NCBI RefSeq assembly: GCF_041435115.1 | Contig: NZ_CP108046.1 | Span: forward strand, 8,060,001-8,124,000 | Reading direction: 5' to 3' | From: Streptomyces sp. NBC_00289 | Lineage (GTDB): Bacteria > Actinomycetota > Actinomycetes > Streptomycetales > Streptomycetaceae | DNA: 64,000 bases | Part shown: piece by piece, positions 37,945-48,327 of the stretch | Position numbering within the stretch: the stretch's first letter is position 1 | How the letters are laid out: each line of letters opens with the position of its first letter | The notes under the pieces: generated by a model | Seen by the model: only the letters and a program-made list of their open reading frames with translations | The model's database searches: none | Told to the model about the DNA's origin: nothing | Program-made: the position numbers and the translations under genes

Positions 37945-38793
37945 TCACTTGTCGAGCGTGCAGGCGGCCAGCGAGTCCAGACCGGCCGGCTTGGTCGCCG
38001 TGCGGCCGATGGAGATCGCGATGCGGTCGATGGTCGACTTCCGCTTGTCCGCCAGCGGGCCGAGGATCGCGTTCTGGACGAAGTTCGCGCCGCCCTGGCC
38101 GACGGTGTCGACCAGTCGCTTGTTGGCCTCGGCGATCTGGGTGTCGAGCAGGGTGAGGTTGCGTGTCACCTCGGCCTGCGCGGTGGCGGGGATCGCGGGC
38201 AGCTGCGAGGCCACGTCCGGGCAGCTGATCGTGCCCGCGGCACCCGCGTTGCCGGTGTCGCCCGCGTTCCCGCCGGCCTGCTGGGAGGCGGTCGCCGCCG
38301 CGCTCGGCGTGGCGGCCGCGGTGTTCGTGGCCCCGCCGGTGTCGACGCCGCCCGCGTTCAGGGCGCAGGGCGCCAGCGCGTCCAGCCCGGTCGGCTTGGC
38401 CGCCGTACGGCCGATCGCGGTCGCGATGCGGTTGACCGTGGCCACGCGCTTGTCCTTCAGCGGGCCGAGGATCGCGTTCTGGACGAAGTTCGCGCCGCCC
38501 TGGCCGACGGTGTCGACCAGTCGCTTGTTGGCCTCGGCGATCTGGGTGTCGAGCAGGGTGAGGTTGCGTGTCACCTCGGCCTGCGCGGAGGCGGGGATCG
38601 CGGGCAGCTGCGAGGCCACGTCCGGGCAGCTGATCGTGCCGGGGCTGGCGAGCGTCTTCGCGGTGTCGCTGCTCTTGGGCGTCTCCCCGGCGAGTGCGGA
38701 GTTGACGACCACCGCGCCGGTCAGCGCTACCGCGGCGGCGCCGCCGATGACCGCGATACGACGCTTGTTGTACTTCGGAAGGGCCCTGGACAT
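37945..38793 (-). CDS. Secreted protein of two near-identical repeat domains, unknown function
   Basis: A signal-like N-terminus ([20 protein letters not shown]...ALAG) precedes two repeats of about 100 residues in this 282-residue protein. Each starts [17 protein letters not shown], contains [19 protein letters not shown] and [13 protein letters not shown], and ends at a second Cys (LAPCAL; LAACTL). The two repeats are joined by an Ala/Thr/Gly/Asn linker. The paired cysteines could form one disulphide per domain. I do not recognise the family function. The gene lies between the PPOX gene and argG, divergent from argG. Confidence 0.8.
   Translation of the reverse strand: MSRALPKYNKRRIAVIGGAAAVALTGAVVVNSALAGETPKSSDTAKTLASPGTISCPDVASQLPAIPASAQAEVTRNLTLLDTQIAEANKRLVDTVGQGGANFVQNAILGPLKDKRVATVNRIATAIGRTAAKPTGLDALAPCALNAGGVDTGGATNTAAATPSAAATASQQAGGNAGDTGNAGAAGTISCPDVASQLPAIPATAQAEVTRNLTLLDTQIAEANKRLVDTVGQGGANFVQNAILGPLADKRKSTIDRIAISIGRTATKPAGLDSLAACTLDK
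38056..38640. repeat. 180-bp direct repeat, 405-bp period, one mismatch
   Basis: Bases 38056-38235 and 38461-38640 are identical except for one base (GGTGGC versus GGAGGC). The flanking parts of the same protein repeats have diverged clearly more. This pattern indicates recent gene conversion of the core or a very recent partial duplication. Confidence 0.95.
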
Positions 38794-38951
38794 GCGGATG
38801 CCTCACTCGGGTCGAGAGGTGACGGGGGTGACTTGGTTGACAAACGCGGCGCCTGCGTCTGGCGAGAGGTACGGGAAAGCGGTTTCACGCGTTCAACGGC
38901 TCCTCGAAATTCCTTCACACACTCCTCGTCGAGAGGGCTCGATTGACGAAT

Positions 38952-38979
38952 CATGCAGACTCCTGCATACTCATGCATG
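38952..38979. promoter_or_regulatory. Tripartite ARG box of argG
   Basis: TGCAT-ACTC-ATGCA (38964-38977) is a perfect ARG-box palindrome. TGCAG-ACTC-CTGCA (38954-38967) is a second perfect palindrome sharing its central half-site, so three TGCA half-sites lie about 10 bp apart on one helix face. It is 29 bp upstream of the argG start. ArgR-arginine should repress here. Confidence 0.8.
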
Positions 38980-39007
38980 TCAGCGAACGCACTGTGAGGA
39001 GAACCCC

Positions 39008-40201
39008 GTGGCCGAGCGCGTCGTACTCGCCTACTCAGGCGGTCTGGACACCTCCGTCGCCATCGGCTGGATCGCCGAGGAGACGGGCGCCGAGGTCATC
39101 GCCGTCGCGGTCGACGTCGGCCAGGGCGGCGAGGACCTCGACGTCATCCGCAAGCGCGCCCTCGCGTGCGGCGCCGTGGAGGCCGAGGTCGCGGACGCCA
39201 GGGACGAGTTCGCCGACGAGTACTGCCTCCCGGCGATCAAGGCCAACGCCCTCTACATGGACCGCTATCCGCTGGTCTCGGCGCTCTCCCGGCCGACGAT
39301 CGTCAAGCACCTCGTCGCCGCCGCCCAGAAGCACGGCGCCACCACGGTCGCCCACGGCTGCACCGGCAAGGGCAACGACCAGGTCCGCTTCGAGGCCGGC
39401 ATCGTCGCCCTCGCCCCCGACCTCAGGTGCATCGCCCCGGTCCGCGACTACGCGATGACCCGCGACAAGGCGATCGCGTTCTGCGAGGAGAAGCGGCTCC
39501 CGATCGCGACCTCCAAGAAGTCCCCGTACTCCATCGACCAGAACGTCTTCGGGCGCGCCGTGGAGACGGGTTTCCTGGAGGACATCTGGAACGCCCCGAT
39601 CGAGGACATCTACGAGTACACCTCGAACCCGGCCACCGCGCGCGAGGCCGACGAGGTGGTCATCACCTTCAGGGCGGGCGCCCCGGTCGCCGTCGACGGC
39701 AGGCCCGTCACCGTGCTCCAGGCCATCCAGCAGCTCAACGAGCGCGCCGGCGCCCAGGGCATCGGCCGGATCGACATGGTCGAGGACCGGCTCGTGGGCA
39801 TCAAGTCCCGCGAGGTGTACGAGGCCCCGGGCGCGATCGCCCTGATCACCGCCCACCAGGAGCTCGAGAACGTCACCGTCGAGCGCGAACTCGCCCGCTA
39901 CAAGCGGCAGGTGGAGCAGCGCTGGGGCGAACTGGTCTACGACGGCCAGTGGTTCTCCCCGCTCAAGCGCGCCCTGGACGGCTTCATCGACGAGGCCAGC
40001 CGGCACGTCAACGGCGACATCCGGATGACCCTGCACGGCGGCCGCGCCGTCGTCACCGGCCGGCGCTCCGAGACGTCGCTCTACGACTTCGACCTCGCCA
40101 CCTACGACACGGGCGACTCGTTCGACCAGGCCGCGGCCAAGGGCTTCATCGACATCTACAGCCTGTCGTCGAAGATCGCCGCCCGGCGGGACCTGGCGTG
40201 A
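39008..40201 (+). CDS. argG: Argininosuccinate synthase
   Basis: The 397-residue enzyme joins citrulline and aspartate with ATP. It shows the N-type ATP pyrophosphatase motif [28 protein letters not shown], and the [17 protein letters not shown] segment. GTG 39008 follows GAGGAG (38996-39001). The frame is open far upstream across the repeat-protein gene, but that is antisense reading. Tripartite ARG boxes precede it. argH follows after a 102-bp gap containing a hairpin. Confidence 0.97.
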   Translation: MAERVVLAYSGGLDTSVAIGWIAEETGAEVIAVAVDVGQGGEDLDVIRKRALACGAVEAEVADARDEFADEYCLPAIKANALYMDRYPLVSALSRPTIVKHLVAAAQKHGATTVAHGCTGKGNDQVRFEAGIVALAPDLRCIAPVRDYAMTRDKAIAFCEEKRLPIATSKKSPYSIDQNVFGRAVETGFLEDIWNAPIEDIYEYTSNPATAREADEVVITFRAGAPVAVDGRPVTVLQAIQQLNERAGAQGIGRIDMVEDRLVGIKSREVYEAPGAIALITAHQELENVTVERELARYKRQVEQRWGELVYDGQWFSPLKRALDGFIDEASRHVNGDIRMTLHGGRAVVTGRRSETSLYDFDLATYDTGDSFDQAAAKGFIDIYSLSSKIAARRDLA

Positions 40202-40228
40202 GCGGCAGCCGTCCCGCGCAACCAGTAG

Positions 40229-41737
<1,509 letters not shown>

Positions 41738-41813
41738 CAGGTCGGGTGTACCAGGGGCATCGCGGGTTAGGTTGGTCGGAAGCCGTACCGGAGCCGACCG
41801 AACGGAGCCCGTG

Positions 41814-42785
41814 ATGCCCTTCGCCCGACTTTCCTCAGCGACGACTCCCACCTGCCATCTCGGCCTGGGGCTCGCCGCGGTCGGCCGACCCGGCTACATC
41901 AACCTCGGCCGTGAGCGGGACCTCCCGGCCGACCGCAGCGTCGGCGCCCTGCGCGCCCGCACCCACGAACTCCTCGACGCCGCCTACGCCCAGGGCGTCC
42001 GCTACTTCGACGTGGCCCGCTCCTACGGTCGTTCGGAGGAGTTTCTCGCCGACTGGCTGAACGCCCGCTCCGAGATCGAGGACGTCGTCGTCGGCAGCAA
42101 ATGGGGCTACACCTACACCGCGGGCTGGTCCACCGACGCCGAGCGGCACGAGGTCAAGGACCACAGCGCCGAGACGTACGAAAGGCAGCGCGCCGAGACG
42201 GCGGAACTGCTCGGCGACCGGCTGGACCTCTACCAGATCCACTCGGTGACCCCGGACAGCCCGGCGCTCACCGACAAGGAACTGCACGCCAAGCTGGCGG
42301 AAGCGGCCGCGCGGGGCCTGAGCATCGGGTTCTCCACCAGCGGCCCCGCACAGGCCGACGCCATCCGTGCCGCCCTCGCCGTGACGGTCGACGGCGAGCC
42401 CCTCTTCCGTACCGTCCAGTCGACGTTCAACGCCCTGGAGACCTCGGCGGGGCCCGCCCTCGCCGAGGCCCACGACGCCGGCCTCACCGTGATCGTCAAG
42501 GAGGGCATGGCCAACGGGCGCCTCGCCGGCCCGCAGGCGCCCGACGCCCTGAAGGCGGTGGCCGAGGAGACCTCCCTGGGCTGCGACGCGGTCGCCCTCG
42601 CCCTGATCCTGCGCGAACCCTGGGCCGGCGTCGTGCTCTCCGGCGCCGCCACCACCGGCCAGCTCGCCTCCAACCTGCACGCGGCGGTGGTCGACCTCGA
42701 CGAGGACCAGGCCGCCCGGCTCGCCGCGCTGGCCGAGGACCCGCGCGCCTACTGGGAGCGGCGCGGCAGTCTGCCCTGGCACTGA
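41814..42785 (+). CDS. Aldo/keto reductase family protein
   Basis: The 323-residue TIM-barrel protein contains RYFDVARSYGRSEEFLADWL (Asp and Tyr of the catalytic tetrad), VVVGSKWGY (Lys) and YQIHSVTPDS (His). NADPH-dependent carbonyl reduction is the family reaction; the substrate is unknown. ATG 41814 follows GGAG. A TAGGTT -10-like element is at 41768-41773, upstream of the start. Confidence 0.87.
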   Translation: MPFARLSSATTPTCHLGLGLAAVGRPGYINLGRERDLPADRSVGALRARTHELLDAAYAQGVRYFDVARSYGRSEEFLADWLNARSEIEDVVVGSKWGYTYTAGWSTDAERHEVKDHSAETYERQRAETAELLGDRLDLYQIHSVTPDSPALTDKELHAKLAEAAARGLSIGFSTSGPAQADAIRAALAVTVDGEPLFRTVQSTFNALETSAGPALAEAHDAGLTVIVKEGMANGRLAGPQAPDALKAVAEETSLGCDAVALALILREPWAGVVLSGAATTGQLASNLHAAVVDLDEDQAARLAALAEDPRAYWERRGSLPWH

Positions 42786-42863
42786 GCGACACGGCACACT
42801 ACGCGTGTCGTACGGCACACGGCACCGAGTCCTGAGCTCCAGCCATGAGGCAGGCATGCCCAG

Positions 42864-42885
42864 TATGAGACATCAATGTCTCATA
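42864..42885. promoter_or_regulatory. 22-bp perfect palindrome, TetR autoregulatory operator
   Basis: Half-site TATGAGACAT is followed by its exact complement after a 2-bp centre (CA). It lies between a GAGACA -35 candidate and the TAAGCT -10 (42891-42896) of the leaderless TetR gene. A third half-site TGTCTCAT (42897-42904) covers the start codon. This is a textbook TetR-family operator. Confidence 0.75.
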
Positions 42886-42902
42886 TGGACTAAGCTTGTC
42901 TC

Positions 42903-43454
42903 ATGGCTGTCGATCGTGACCACGTGCTGCGCACCTCCGCGGCCCTGCTGACCCGCAAATCCACCGCGACCATGGACGAGGTCGCGAAGGCCGCCGGGAT
43001 CAGCCGGGCCACACTGCACCGCCACTTCGCCGGACGCGACGCGCTCGTACGGGCGCTGGAGTCGCTCGGCATCGCCGAGTGCGAGGCCGCGGTGGCCGCC
43101 GCCCGGCTCGACGACGGCCCGGCCCAGGAGGCCCTGCGCAGGTTCCTGAAGGAACTCGAACCCGCCGCCGGACTGCTCGCCTTCCTCTACACCGAGAACC
43201 AGCTGTTCGAGGGCGAGGAGCAGAACGAGGGCTGGGCCCGCCTGGACACCCGTATCTCCGACCTGTTCCGGCGCGGCCAGACGAGCGGCGAGTTCCGCAT
43301 CGACCTCACCCCGGCCTGGCTCACCGAGGCGCTCTACGGCCTGATGGCCTCCGGCGCCTGGGCGGTCGCGGAGGGCCGCGTCGCCCGCAAGGACTTCACC
43401 CACATGATCGCCGAGCTGCTGCTCGGCGGCGCACTGCGAAGAGAGGAACCATGA
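42903..43454 (+). CDS. TetR-family transcriptional regulator
   Basis: The 183-residue regulator has an N-terminal HTH (TMDEVAKAAGISRATLHRHF) and a helical ligand domain. Start ATG 42903 coincides with the end of the operator region, and TAAGCT 6 bp upstream suggests a leaderless mRNA. Its stop overlaps the MFS start (ATGA), so the pair is one operon. It probably represses itself and the exporter until a drug-like ligand binds. Confidence 0.9.
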   Translation: MAVDRDHVLRTSAALLTRKSTATMDEVAKAAGISRATLHRHFAGRDALVRALESLGIAECEAAVAAARLDDGPAQEALRRFLKELEPAAGLLAFLYTENQLFEGEEQNEGWARLDTRISDLFRRGQTSGEFRIDLTPAWLTEALYGLMASGAWAVAEGRVARKDFTHMIAELLLGGALRREEP

Positions 43455-45004
43455 CCAGCACCCTGCAGCCGGCCGACACGACCGAGGCGGTGACGCGTCC
43501 GGGTCGCTGGCTCGCGCTGTCCGTCCTCGTGCTCGCCGTGCTGCTGGTGGCCGTCGACGCGACCGTCCTCGGTCTCGCGACCCCCTACATCAGCGAGGAC
43601 CTCAAGCCCTCCGGCACCCAGCTCCTGTGGATCGGTGACGTCTACTCCTTCGTCATCGCCGGCCTGCTCGTCTCCATGGGCAGTCTCGGCGACCGCATCG
43701 GCCGCAAGCGGATCCTGCTCGTCGGCGCGACGGCGTTCGGCGCGATATCCGTCCTCAACGCCTACGCGACGACGCCGGAGATGATGATCGCGGCCCGGGC
43801 ACTGCTGGGTGTCGCCGGCGCGACCCTGATGCCGGCCACACTCGCCCTGATCCGCAACCTCTTCCACGACCCGCGCGAACGCAGCCTCGCCGTGGGCATC
43901 TGGGGTGCCACCGCGTCCGCGGGCACGGCCATCGGGCCCATCGTCGGCGGCTTCCTGCTCGAGCACTTCTGGTGGGGCTCGGTCTTCCTGATCAACCTTC
44001 CGGTGATGGTGGTCCTCGTCCTCGTCGGTATCCGGCTGCTGCCGGAGTCACGCACCCCGAACCCCGGCCCGTGGGACCTGCCGAGCGTCGTCATGTCTCT
44101 GGTCGGCATGATCGGCGTCGTCTACGTGGTCAAGGAGGCCGCCACCCACGGCATCACCTGGGAGTCGTCGGCCGTGGGCCTGCTGGGCGCGGCCGCGCTG
44201 TACGGCTTCGTACGCCGTCAGCTGACCCTGCCGGCCCCGCTGCTCGACATGCGTCTGTTCCGCAACCGTGGTTTCAGCGGAGCGGTCCTGGCCGACCTGC
44301 TGACCGTCCTCGGCCTGTCCGGCCTGGTCTTCTTCCTCTCCCAGTACCTGCAACTCGTCCAGGGCAGGCCCCCGTTCGAAGCAGGCCTGGCCGAACTGCC
44401 GGCCGCCGTCGGCGCGGTGGTGGCCGGCCTGGTCGCCGGCCACGCGGCCCGCCGCTTCTCGGTACGGGCCGCCGTGTCCGGCGGTCTGGCGGCGATCGGC
44501 CTCGCGCTGGCGTCGCTCACGGTCCTCGACCAGTCCACCGGCTACCCCCTGCTCGGGACCGCGCTGCTGTTCGTCGGCGTGGGCGCGGGTCTCTCCTTCA
44601 CCGTGACCGCCGACGTGATCCTCGGATCCGTCCCCAAGGAACAGGCAGGCGCCGCGTCCGCCGTGTCGGAGACGGCCTACGAGTTGGGCGCGGCCCTGGG
44701 CATCGCCGTCCTCGGCTCGATCGTGACCGGTGTGTACAGCGGCTTCACCGCCCCGGCGGGCACCCCGGCCGGAGCGCACGAGTCCCTGGGCGGAGCGCTC
44801 GAGGCGGCGACCGCCATGCCGCCGGCCACCGGCCAGGCCATGCTGTCCTCAGCCCGAGAGGCCTTCACCGAAGGCCTGACCCTGGCCTCGGCCACCGGCG
44901 CCGCGGTCCTCCTGGCCACAGCGACAGCAGCCTGGTTCATGCTCCGAAACCAACACCTGGACAGCCACCCAGCCTCCAAACCAACAGCTGACCAGCCGAC
45001 ATGA
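43451..45004 (+). CDS. MFS exporter, DHA2 (EmrB/QacA-like) drug efflux family
   Basis: About 14 membrane helices are predicted in this 517-residue protein. Family motifs are visible: LLVAVDATVLGLATPYI, motif A GSLGDRIGRKRIL, LGVAGATLMPATLALI and the motif C-like GTAIGPIVGGFLLEHFWWG. It is a proton-driven multidrug exporter. The last residues (KPTADQPT) are encoded by DNA resembling the unit of the repeat array that starts right after the stop, so the C-terminus may have been replaced by repeat sequence. Confidence 0.9.
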   Translation: MTSTLQPADTTEAVTRPGRWLALSVLVLAVLLVAVDATVLGLATPYISEDLKPSGTQLLWIGDVYSFVIAGLLVSMGSLGDRIGRKRILLVGATAFGAISVLNAYATTPEMMIAARALLGVAGATLMPATLALIRNLFHDPRERSLAVGIWGATASAGTAIGPIVGGFLLEHFWWGSVFLINLPVMVVLVLVGIRLLPESRTPNPGPWDLPSVVMSLVGMIGVVYVVKEAATHGITWESSAVGLLGAAALYGFVRRQLTLPAPLLDMRLFRNRGFSGAVLADLLTVLGLSGLVFFLSQYLQLVQGRPPFEAGLAELPAAVGAVVAGLVAGHAARRFSVRAAVSGGLAAIGLALASLTVLDQSTGYPLLGTALLFVGVGAGLSFTVTADVILGSVPKEQAGAASAVSETAYELGAALGIAVLGSIVTGVYSGFTAPAGTPAGAHESLGGALEAATAMPPATGQAMLSSAREAFTEGLTLASATGAAVLLATATAAWFMLRNQHLDSHPASKPTADQPT

Positions 45005-45480
45005 AACCGCCCCAGCCCCAGGCACCAACAGGAGCCCATGCCCTCAATCCCACGGCCGACCAGCCAACCGATGGGGGCGCGGGGAACGGCGCGACCAGCC
45101 ACAACGCACCCGCAGCCAGGGAACGGCCGCCGCCAGGCACAACCATGGGCCCAGTCCCTCAGTCCCACGGCTGACCAGCCAACCCGAAGGGGCGCGGGGA
45201 ACGGCGCGACAAGCCACAACGCACCCGCAGCCAGAGAACGGCCGCCGCCAGGCACACCACGAGGCCACGGCTGCGGTCAGCCCAACGGCCGACCAGCCAA
45301 CCGATGGGGGCGCGGGGAACGGCGCGACCAGCCACAACGCACCCGCAGCCAGGGAACGGCCGCCGCCAGGCACAACCATGGGGTCAGGCTTTCAATCCCA
45401 CGGCTGACCAGCCGACCTGAAGGGACGCGGGGAACGGCGCGACCAGCCACACCGCACCCGCAGCCGCAGAACGGCCGCCG
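45005..45480. repeat. Four-unit tandem array of a roughly 116-bp intergenic repeat
   Basis: The marker GCGGGGAACGGCGCGAC recurs with its GGGGAACGG at about 45081, 45196, 45314 and 45429, giving periods of 115, 118 and 115 bp. Each unit also has a GCTGACCAGCC-type segment, a CACCCGCAGCC segment and ACGGCCGCCG. Similar elements, as I recall, are dispersed in intergenic regions of Streptomyces. A partial unit lies in the 3' end of the MFS gene. An open frame of 158 codons running through the array has only repeat-derived Arg/Pro/Thr sequence, and I do not call it a gene. Confidence 0.9.
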
Positions 45481-45486
45481 GCGGCG

Positions 45487-46158
45487 TTACGCCGCCTTCG
45501 CCTTGGTCGCGTAGATGTCCACGTACTCCTGCCCGGACAGCCGCATGACCTCCGCCATCACGGAGTCCGTAACCGCCCGCAGCACGTACCGGTCCCGGTC
45601 CATCCCCTCGTACCGGGAGAACTCCATCGCCTCACCGAACCGAACGGTGACCCGTCCAGGACGCGGCATCCCCGCACCCCCCGGCTGCAACTTGTCCGTA
45701 CCGATCATCGCGAAGGGAACGACCGGCGCACCGGTCATCAGCGTGAGCCGGGCGATGCCGGTGCGGCCCCGGTACAGACGGCCGTCGGGCGAACGCGTGC
45801 CCTCGGGGTAGATGCCGAACACCCGGCCCTCCTCGAGGATCCGCCGGCCGGTCATCAGCGCGGCCACACCGCCCCGGCCGCCGTCGCGGTCCACCGGGAT
45901 CATGCCGACGCCGATGAAGAACCAGGCCATGAGCCGTCCCTTGAGGCTCTTGCCGGTGACGTACTCGTCCTTGCCGATGAAGAAGACCTGCCGGTCGCAC
46001 ACCAGCGGAAGAATCATCGAGTCGATGAACGTGAGGTGGTTGCCGGCCAGGATGACCGGACCGTCGCCCGGGATGTGCTCCACGCCTTCCACCCGGGGGC
46101 GGAACATCAGGCGCATGATCGGTCCGAGCACTGCCTTGATGAGCGCGAAGCGGGACAA
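45487..46158 (-). CDS. 1-acyl-sn-glycerol-3-phosphate acyltransferase (PlsC-like)
   Basis: The 223-residue membrane-associated enzyme transfers an acyl chain to a lysophospholipid. The catalytic NHLTFID (NHx4D) and the glycerophosphate-binding YPEGTRSPDG motif are intact, and VPFAMIGTDKL is the third block. TTG 46158 is preceded by GGAGG at 5-nt spacing and gives the common LSRFALIKAVLGP start. TTG 46176, six codons earlier, lies before the Shine-Dalgarno. The 3' end abuts the repeat array. Confidence 0.88.
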   Translation of the reverse strand: MSRFALIKAVLGPIMRLMFRPRVEGVEHIPGDGPVILAGNHLTFIDSMILPLVCDRQVFFIGKDEYVTGKSLKGRLMAWFFIGVGMIPVDRDGGRGGVAALMTGRRILEEGRVFGIYPEGTRSPDGRLYRGRTGIARLTLMTGAPVVPFAMIGTDKLQPGGAGMPRPGRVTVRFGEAMEFSRYEGMDRDRYVLRAVTDSVMAEVMRLSGQEYVDIYATKAKAA

Positions 46159-46517
46159 CGGGTCCTCCGGTGTCAAGGGATTCTGTATGAGTCTGTGCAG
46201 GTGAGGACATTACTCGCGGTCCGGGGGGTCTTGCACATCGGGTTCACCCAGGTCTTACGCACTGTTGACGCGGGTTTACCTGCGGTGCCACGCCGTCGCG
46301 CGCCGGTAACCCGTCCGGAACGGTGTGACACAGGTCGCGATTCTCCCCGTCGGCAGACGCGTACCCCGCACCGCCGCGCCGATGCCGACGTGTCGTCAGA
46401 CGTCCGTTCCCAGGTGACATCACGAGTCACCCGCGTGTTCCGTCGGAGGTCTCCCGCCGGTCATGGACCCGCACCTACCATCGGCCCGCACTGACGAGTC
46501 GACGGCAGGAGCCGGCC
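46159..46517. other. 359-bp divergent intergenic region
   Basis: It separates the acyltransferase and phosphodiesterase genes. TACCAT at 46476-46481 is a weak -10 candidate for the phosphodiesterase. No ORF with coding character, hairpin terminator or clear operator was seen. Confidence 0.45.
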
Positions 46518-47702
46518 ATGGGAACGCAGCAGTCGCAGGAACCGCAGGAGTCGCAGGAACAGTCCCGCGGGACCGGACGCCGGGCACTCCTCGGCGCGGC
46601 GGTGCTCGGCGCGGGCGGAACGGTCCTCGGACTGTCCGGCACGGCGAGAGCGGCCGAGGCCAGGCCCGGCGGCGGGGGACTGAAGAGCCTGCCGGTGCCG
46701 ACGATCATCGGCCACCGCGGCGCCAGCGGCTACCGGCCGGAGCACACCTTCGGCTCGTACCAGCTCGCCCTGGACCTGGGCGCCGACATCGTCGAGGCCG
46801 GTGACCTGGTGCCCACCAGGGACGGCCACCTGGTGTGCCGTCACGAGCCGGAGATCGGCGGCACCACGAACGTCGCGGACCATCCGGAGTTCGCCGGCCG
46901 CCGGACCACCAAGGTCCTCGACGGTGTCTCCACCACCGGCTGGTTCACCGAGGACTTCACCCTCGCGGAGCTGAAGACCCTGCGCGCCGTCGAGCGGATC
47001 CCGGCCAACCGTCCGCACAACACCCTCTACGACGGCCGCTGGGAGATCCCCACCTTCGAGGAGGTGCTGCGCTGGCAGGACGAGCAGACCCGCAAGCGGG
47101 GCAGGCAGGTCTGGATCTACCCCGAGACCAAGCACCCCACCTACTTCCGCAAGCTGGGCCTGGGCCTGGAGGAGCGGGTCGCCAAACTGCTGCGCAAGTA
47201 CGGCAAGGACCGGCGGAACTCGCCGGTGGTCCTCCAGTCCTTCGAGCCGACCGGCATCCAGCGGCTGAACGAGCTCGTCGACAACCCCCTGGTCGTCCTG
47301 CTCTCCACCGCGAGCAGCCGCCCCTGGGACTTCGTCGAGACGGGCGACCCCCGCACGGTCGCCGACCTGATCACCCCGAAGGGCCTCAGGGAGATCGCCG
47401 GCTACGCGCAGGGCATCGGCCCGACGCTGGACCTGGTCATCCCGAAGGACGCGAACGGCAACCTCACCACGCCGACCACCCTCGTCGCCGACGCGCACAA
47501 GCGGGGACTGATCCTGCACCCGTACACCATGCGCAACGAGAACCCCTTCCTGCCCGCGGAGTTCCGCAAGGGCACGGACCCGGACGGCTACGGCGACGTC
47601 TTCGGCGCCTTCAAGGCGTACTTCGCGACCGGCATCGACGGCGTCTTCACCGACAACGCCGACACCGGTCTGCTGGCCCGCGAGGACTTCGTCAACGGCT
47701 GA
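46518..47702 (+). CDS. Tat-exported glycerophosphodiester phosphodiesterase
   Basis: This 394-residue protein has a twin-arginine signal (RGTGRRALLGAAVLGAGG...), then a GDPD barrel with IIGHRGASGYRPEHTFGSY (catalytic His and Arg), IVEAGDLVPTRDGHLV and CRHEPEI carrying the metal-binding Glu/Asp and second His, and YPETKHPTYF. It hydrolyses glycerophosphodiesters such as glycerophosphocholine to glycerol-3-phosphate, or may trim teichoic acid. ATG 46518 is preceded by GGAG. Confidence 0.9.
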   Translation: MGTQQSQEPQESQEQSRGTGRRALLGAAVLGAGGTVLGLSGTARAAEARPGGGGLKSLPVPTIIGHRGASGYRPEHTFGSYQLALDLGADIVEAGDLVPTRDGHLVCRHEPEIGGTTNVADHPEFAGRRTTKVLDGVSTTGWFTEDFTLAELKTLRAVERIPANRPHNTLYDGRWEIPTFEEVLRWQDEQTRKRGRQVWIYPETKHPTYFRKLGLGLEERVAKLLRKYGKDRRNSPVVLQSFEPTGIQRLNELVDNPLVVLLSTASSRPWDFVETGDPRTVADLITPKGLREIAGYAQGIGPTLDLVIPKDANGNLTTPTTLVADAHKRGLILHPYTMRNENPFLPAEFRKGTDPDGYGDVFGAFKAYFATGIDGVFTDNADTGLLAREDFVNG

Positions 47703-47776
47703 GCGCCTGGACCCGGTTGGGGTGACAGTCGGCCGTCCGGGCAACCCGTGGCCCGGATGGTGGCGTCGTGCCGCAT

Positions 47777-48283
47777 ATGACGCACGACCTGGTTTCCACC
47801 CTGCGCCCCCTGCTCAGCGCCGAGGCCTCCGCCGAGGCATATGCCTCCGGAACCGATCCTGGCGACCTCGAACAGGCGGTCTGGCTCCGCCTGCTGGAGC
47901 GCCTCGACTCCGACGGTCCGCCCGTCGACCCGCAGGGCTGGCTGCGCCGGACCGTCCGGTCCGAGGTGCGCCGCAGCCGCCGTACCACCCGACTCGAACG
48001 CCCCTACGAGACCGAGCCCACCGACCACGGCGCTCCCGGTCCCGAGCAGCTGGCCCTCGCCGCCGCCCGCCGCCGCACCCTCCGGGACGCCGTGCGCCGG
48101 CTGCCGGGTCGCTGTCCCCGTCTGATGGAGGCCCTGCTCTCGCCGAAGGACCTCACGTACCGCGAGATCGCGGGTGAGTTGGGTATGTCACAGGGCAGTC
48201 TTGGCCCGGAACGTTCCAGATGCCTGGGATGTCTGCGTCGTTTGCTCACGCCGGAGGTTGCGGCCCGCGGAGGGCGGGGATAG
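47777..48283 (+). CDS. Small sigma-70-like (ECF-type) RNA polymerase sigma factor
   Basis: The protein of about 168 residues has a helical region 2-like half (DLEQAVWLRLLERLDSDGP then PQGWLRRTVRSEVRRSRR) and a region 4 helix-turn-helix (LTYREIAGELGMSQGSLGPERSRCL). No anti-sigma gene is adjacent. I favour ATG 47777 (MTHDLVSTL); GTG 47768 would add three residues. Its target promoters are unknown. Confidence 0.75.
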   Translation: MTHDLVSTLRPLLSAEASAEAYASGTDPGDLEQAVWLRLLERLDSDGPPVDPQGWLRRTVRSEVRRSRRTTRLERPYETEPTDHGAPGPEQLALAAARRRTLRDAVRRLPGRCPRLMEALLSPKDLTYREIAGELGMSQGSLGPERSRCLGCLRRLLTPEVAARGGRG

Positions 48284-48327
48284 AGGTGAGGACAACAGGC
48301 GATCAGGTGAGCGGGAGGCGTGCGCAC

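Noticed and set aside
37949..39007. Plus-strand open frame continuous with argG, suggesting a 750-residue protein
   Set aside because: The upstream part is antisense to the clear signal-peptide repeat protein. GTG 39008 has a good Shine-Dalgarno, and the ARG boxes lie between.
45038..45514. 158-codon ORF through the tandem repeat array
   Set aside because: Its sequence is entirely repeat-derived, is rich in Arg/Pro/Thr, has no domain and runs into the opposite acyltransferase gene.
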